Shown: positions 61,736 through 64,000 of the stretch, piece after piece
Layout of the letters: the number at the start of each line of letters is the position of its first letter
How positions within the stretch are numbered: the first letter of the stretch is position 1
Assembly: GCA_016183065.1 (NCBI GenBank)
Contig: JACPFF010000030.1
Location: 30,638 to 94,637, forward strand
Direction: 5' to 3'
DNA: 64,000 bases
From: Deltaproteobacteria bacterium
GTDB lineage: Bacteria; UBA10199; GCA-002796325; JACPFF01
Notes under the pieces: generated by a model
What the model saw: the letters and a program-made list of their open reading frames with translations, nothing else
Told to the model about the DNA's origin: nothing
The model's database searches: none
Made by a program: the position numbers and the translations under genes

Positions 61736-64000
61736 CTATTTCTCTAGCCCAAAGGGAACAGACCAATACGGAAAGCGGCTGAGCTGTTTGTCGATAATGT
61801 CATGCTCATCGAACGTACCCATGTTGACGACGAACACATGAGCGGCCTCGTGCAGAAATACCCGACACGGTAAATGTGGCGCGCTTTCTAATAAACCTTT
61901 TGGCTTCTTGAACATGCCGAGCAAGCTATTGTGCAAATCGATGTAAATTTCGTCGGAAGGCAACGTTGCACCAAAAAGATAGCCGGTCGTTGTTTTGATC
62001 AATGGGTTATTTTTTGCGACCATTGTCAAATACGCTGGCATGGCCTTGGCCACCGCTTCTTTGATGGTCACAGCACCATAAAACTTTTCGGGGATGAGAC
62101 GTCGGATTTTGGATTCAAAAATGTCGGCATTCTGCAAGGCACAGGCCTGCTCCCAATTCCAGACCATTTGGTCCATCGGAGAAAGAGTCTGTACCAGGGC
62201 ACTCATCTCCTTGTCTGAATAAACAATCTGTTGCTTGGCGTCTTTTGCCGGACCTACATTATGGTGCGCGACATAATATTCTGCCCCATCGCTTGCGCCG
62301 TCGCCATCCGTGTCCGCAATACTGGGATCGAGGCCCACTAGTTCTTCAAGCGTTATTCCAAGCCAATCGGCGTCAGTATCGTCCTTCGGCCATTGCGCAA
62401 ACAGTTGAAAATATTCGTAGGCTAAGGGCTTCAGAGGAACTGCATCCACCGCATTGGGCATCGGAATCTCTTGCATTCCTTGGCCATTCGCATTCTCCAC
62501 AAACACAACGGTGATTGGCTGGTCTTGTTGCGGGACCTGCACCTGATACACTCCTGGCATAGCTCGAGCACATTGTTCCACCTTCCAAAGAAGTGACGTT
62601 TTTTTCAATTGGATGAGCGTATAGGTGAATGTTTTGGGAGATACCACCTGCACAGGAAGCGGACCACCCAATAAACCTTGCAAAGAAATGCATGCCTCGG
62701 CAACCTTCTCGCCACCGATCGAACCCACCACTAACCTCTGTGTGCTTCCCTCGGCAATGGAGTCCGGCTCCTCAAAGAGCACTCGTTGCTCACCATTCGA
62801 CGCATTTTGGAGTATTACCGGTTTCCGAAAGTAAGCATAGAGGATCTCTGCAACCAGGTCTCCCTCAGCACTCCCATTCCACACCCCCTGAAATTCATTA
62901 GAGCCCAGTACGGGCAGAGTAAGGTCGGGAGGCAGATATGGAGCAACATACTCTTTTGGAATACACGAGTAACCTTTCTTATCTTCATATTCTTCAATGC
63001 GGCAGAGGGTAACAAATCCCCCTTCCCAAGTCCCCCAGAAGAAGTCATTGATCGCCAAACTCTCGAAGGCTGACGGCGATTTCATGTAATCCGCACCGTC
63101 ATTGGGGAGGGAGGCAACTTGTTGACCGGGATACGGGAGGTACTCGCCGGGACAGAGACTCCACTGGAGGATCGGATCCCCGAGCCCATCGCCGTCGTCA
63201 TCGGCGTACATCGTGGTTGGGGGGCCCACAGAGGTCTTGGTGTCGTCACAATCGAATGCGAGGAAATTTTGCACCACCGGCACGGTTGCCGGCTGGGTAC
63301 AGTACCCGTGCTGGGCGTCACCGAAGCCATCGCCATCCTGGTCTTTAAGAAAGGTCCCGGCGTTCGTCGCGTCGAAAGTGTTGCAGTCGCTCCCATTCGT
63401 GACCCACTGCATCTTGGATTCGAGCGCCTCACAAGTGGCACTATCCGCATCGGTGAGACATTGCGCCAGCACCATATCCCGACACCCGGGGAAAGCAAAA
63501 CGACTATTGAGGCACACCTCCGGCGTGGCGCCCCCCAACACGGGGAAGGCACACACGACCGGTGGCACGCTGGCATCGCCCAACTCATCGCCATCCATAT
63601 CGGGAAACCAGCTGAGTCCATTATGAAACCGTGGATCGAATTGGTGGCAGTCCCCCTGGTTCGGAACGAACTGCAAGCGGTGATCCAACGCGGCGATCTC
63701 GCAATACACAGCGGCGCTCCCGCTCGCCTCGCCGGAGAGGAGGGCCGCGGCGTACGTCTCCAGACACGTCTCATAGAGATACTGGGGATCGTGGATCGCC
63801 GCGGCAGCACACTGCTGTTTCACTGCCCCGCCATAGCCGTCCCCATCGGCGTCAAAGTAGAGCCACGTCTCACCATCGGCAAGCGCTGGATCGCACGCCG
63901 CGCAATCGCCGGGGGTGGTGGCGTAGGGGGCCGGCAGGGCCGTGGCCGCACTCCCCAGCGCGGCGGGCGCGGTGGCGGCAAAGACCCCGGCCGCGCCGGC
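61736..64000 (-). CDS. MopE-type exported protein with HExxH metallopeptidase-like end, 5' partial
   Basis: The frame is open to the window edge, so the N-terminus is missing; about 754 residues are visible. The first part has repeated MopE metal-binding motifs, with DADGDGYG at 63.84 kb and then DMDGDELGD, DQDGDGFGD and DDDGDGLGD, each near a Cys pair. A middle region of about 250 residues is unrecognised. It is followed by DTDGDGASDGAEYY. Near the C-terminus is VFLHEAAHVFVVNMGTFDEHD, which contains an HEAAH zinc-binding motif with acidic residues downstream, as in zinc metallopeptidases. The protein is presumably exported. Whether it is a protease is inferred from that motif only. Confidence 0.7.
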   Translation of the reverse strand, partial: AGAAGVFAATAPAALGSAATALPAPYATTPGDCAACDPALADGETWLYFDADGDGYGGAVKQQCAAAAIHDPQYLYETCLETYAAALLSGEASGSAAVYCEIAALDHRLQFVPNQGDCHQFDPRFHNGLSWFPDMDGDELGDASVPPVVCAFPVLGGATPEVCLNSRFAFPGCRDMVLAQCLTDADSATCEALESKMQWVTNGSDCNTFDATNAGTFLKDQDGDGFGDAQHGYCTQPATVPVVQNFLAFDCDDTKTSVGPPTTMYADDDGDGLGDPILQWSLCPGEYLPYPGQQVASLPNDGADYMKSPSAFESLAINDFFWGTWEGGFVTLCRIEEYEDKKGYSCIPKEYVAPYLPPDLTLPVLGSNEFQGVWNGSAEGDLVAEILYAYFRKPVILQNASNGEQRVLFEEPDSIAEGSTQRLVVGSIGGEKVAEACISLQGLLGGPLPVQVVSPKTFTYTLIQLKKTSLLWKVEQCARAMPGVYQVQVPQQDQPITVVFVENANGQGMQEIPMPNAVDAVPLKPLAYEYFQLFAQWPKDDTDADWLGITLEELVGLDPSIADTDGDGASDGAEYYVAHHNVGPAKDAKQQIVYSDKEMSALVQTLSPMDQMVWNWEQACALQNADIFESKIRRLIPEKFYGAVTIKEAVAKAMPAYLTMVAKNNPLIKTTTGYLFGATLPSDEIYIDLHNSLLGMFKKPKGLLESAPHLPCRVFLHEAAHVFVVNMGTFDEHDIIDKQLSRFPYWSVPFGLEK

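Overview
The window is a gene-dense, mostly GC-rich stretch of a diderm (Gram-negative type) bacterial chromosome. Supporting signs are an OmpA-like outer-membrane protein, a PilT pilus motor, a class A penicillin-binding protein, an outer-membrane cytochrome-porin, many lipoproteins, and large secreted proteins with MopE-type, thrombospondin-3, FG-GAP and delta-60 repeats. This mix recalls the old 'Deltaproteobacteria' grade (Desulfobacterota, Myxococcota, Bdellovibrionota and uncultured relatives). That placement is inference, because no rRNA or ribosomal protein gene is present.

Layout: 1-5.2 kb holds an OmpA-like protein and an opposing operon ending in an endonuclease III-like glycosylase. 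5.3-9.4 kb is an AT-richer accessory block with two DUF4143-type AAA ATPases and a nucleotidyltransferase pair. 9.4-13.1 kb encodes two large Cys-rich exported proteins. 13.1-21.6 kb carries housekeeping genes: pilT, fumC, a PBP1A gene, ETF:quinone oxidoreductase and a methyltransferase-like protein. 21.6-28.3 kb has a lipoprotein, a long helical protein and a Cyc2-like fused cytochrome-porin behind CRP/FNR-type palindromes. 28.4-35.2 kb contains repeat elements, a methyltransferase, a phosphatase, tRNA-Leu, tRNA-Cys, comEC and small unknown genes. 35.2-42.4 kb has a histidine kinase, yjbQ, the osmostress set mscS-otsA-otsB, a DCC-family thioredoxin-like protein and tRNA-Glu. 42.5-64 kb is dominated by fic, acylphosphatase, a 1735-residue subtilase, a collagen-like protein, a 1526-residue delta-60 lipoprotein, two more DUF4143 ATPases and a metallopeptidase-like MopE protein cut by the window edge.

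The most striking feature is a dispersed family of GC-rich, modular, hairpin-forming elements. Full or partial copies lie at 7.7-7.9, 20.35, 28.4-28.8, 30.57-30.70, 34.8, 35.0, 42.2, 43.6-43.8 and 44.7-45.0 kb. Many share a left end GTGGGGCCCCAC, a right end GAGCCCCTCCAATAGT, and a core running from GACCGAG to GAGGAAGT. Core stems differ between copies by compensatory changes, which points to selection on an RNA or DNA fold. Two copies sit in tRNA genes between exact duplications of the tRNA 5' part (38 and 47 bp), so an intact tRNA remains. One sits in frame inside an ATPase gene, and one sits in frame near the C-terminus of the subtilase. A separate 128-bp palindrome lies between the PBP1A and ETF:quinone oxidoreductase genes.

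Gene co-operation that can be supported: mscS, otsA and otsB form an osmotic-stress cluster with ATGA coupling of otsA and otsB. The endonuclease-like gene follows two small genes in one transcription unit. The collagen-like gene is coupled to a small lipoprotein gene. The remaining neighbours look functionally independent.
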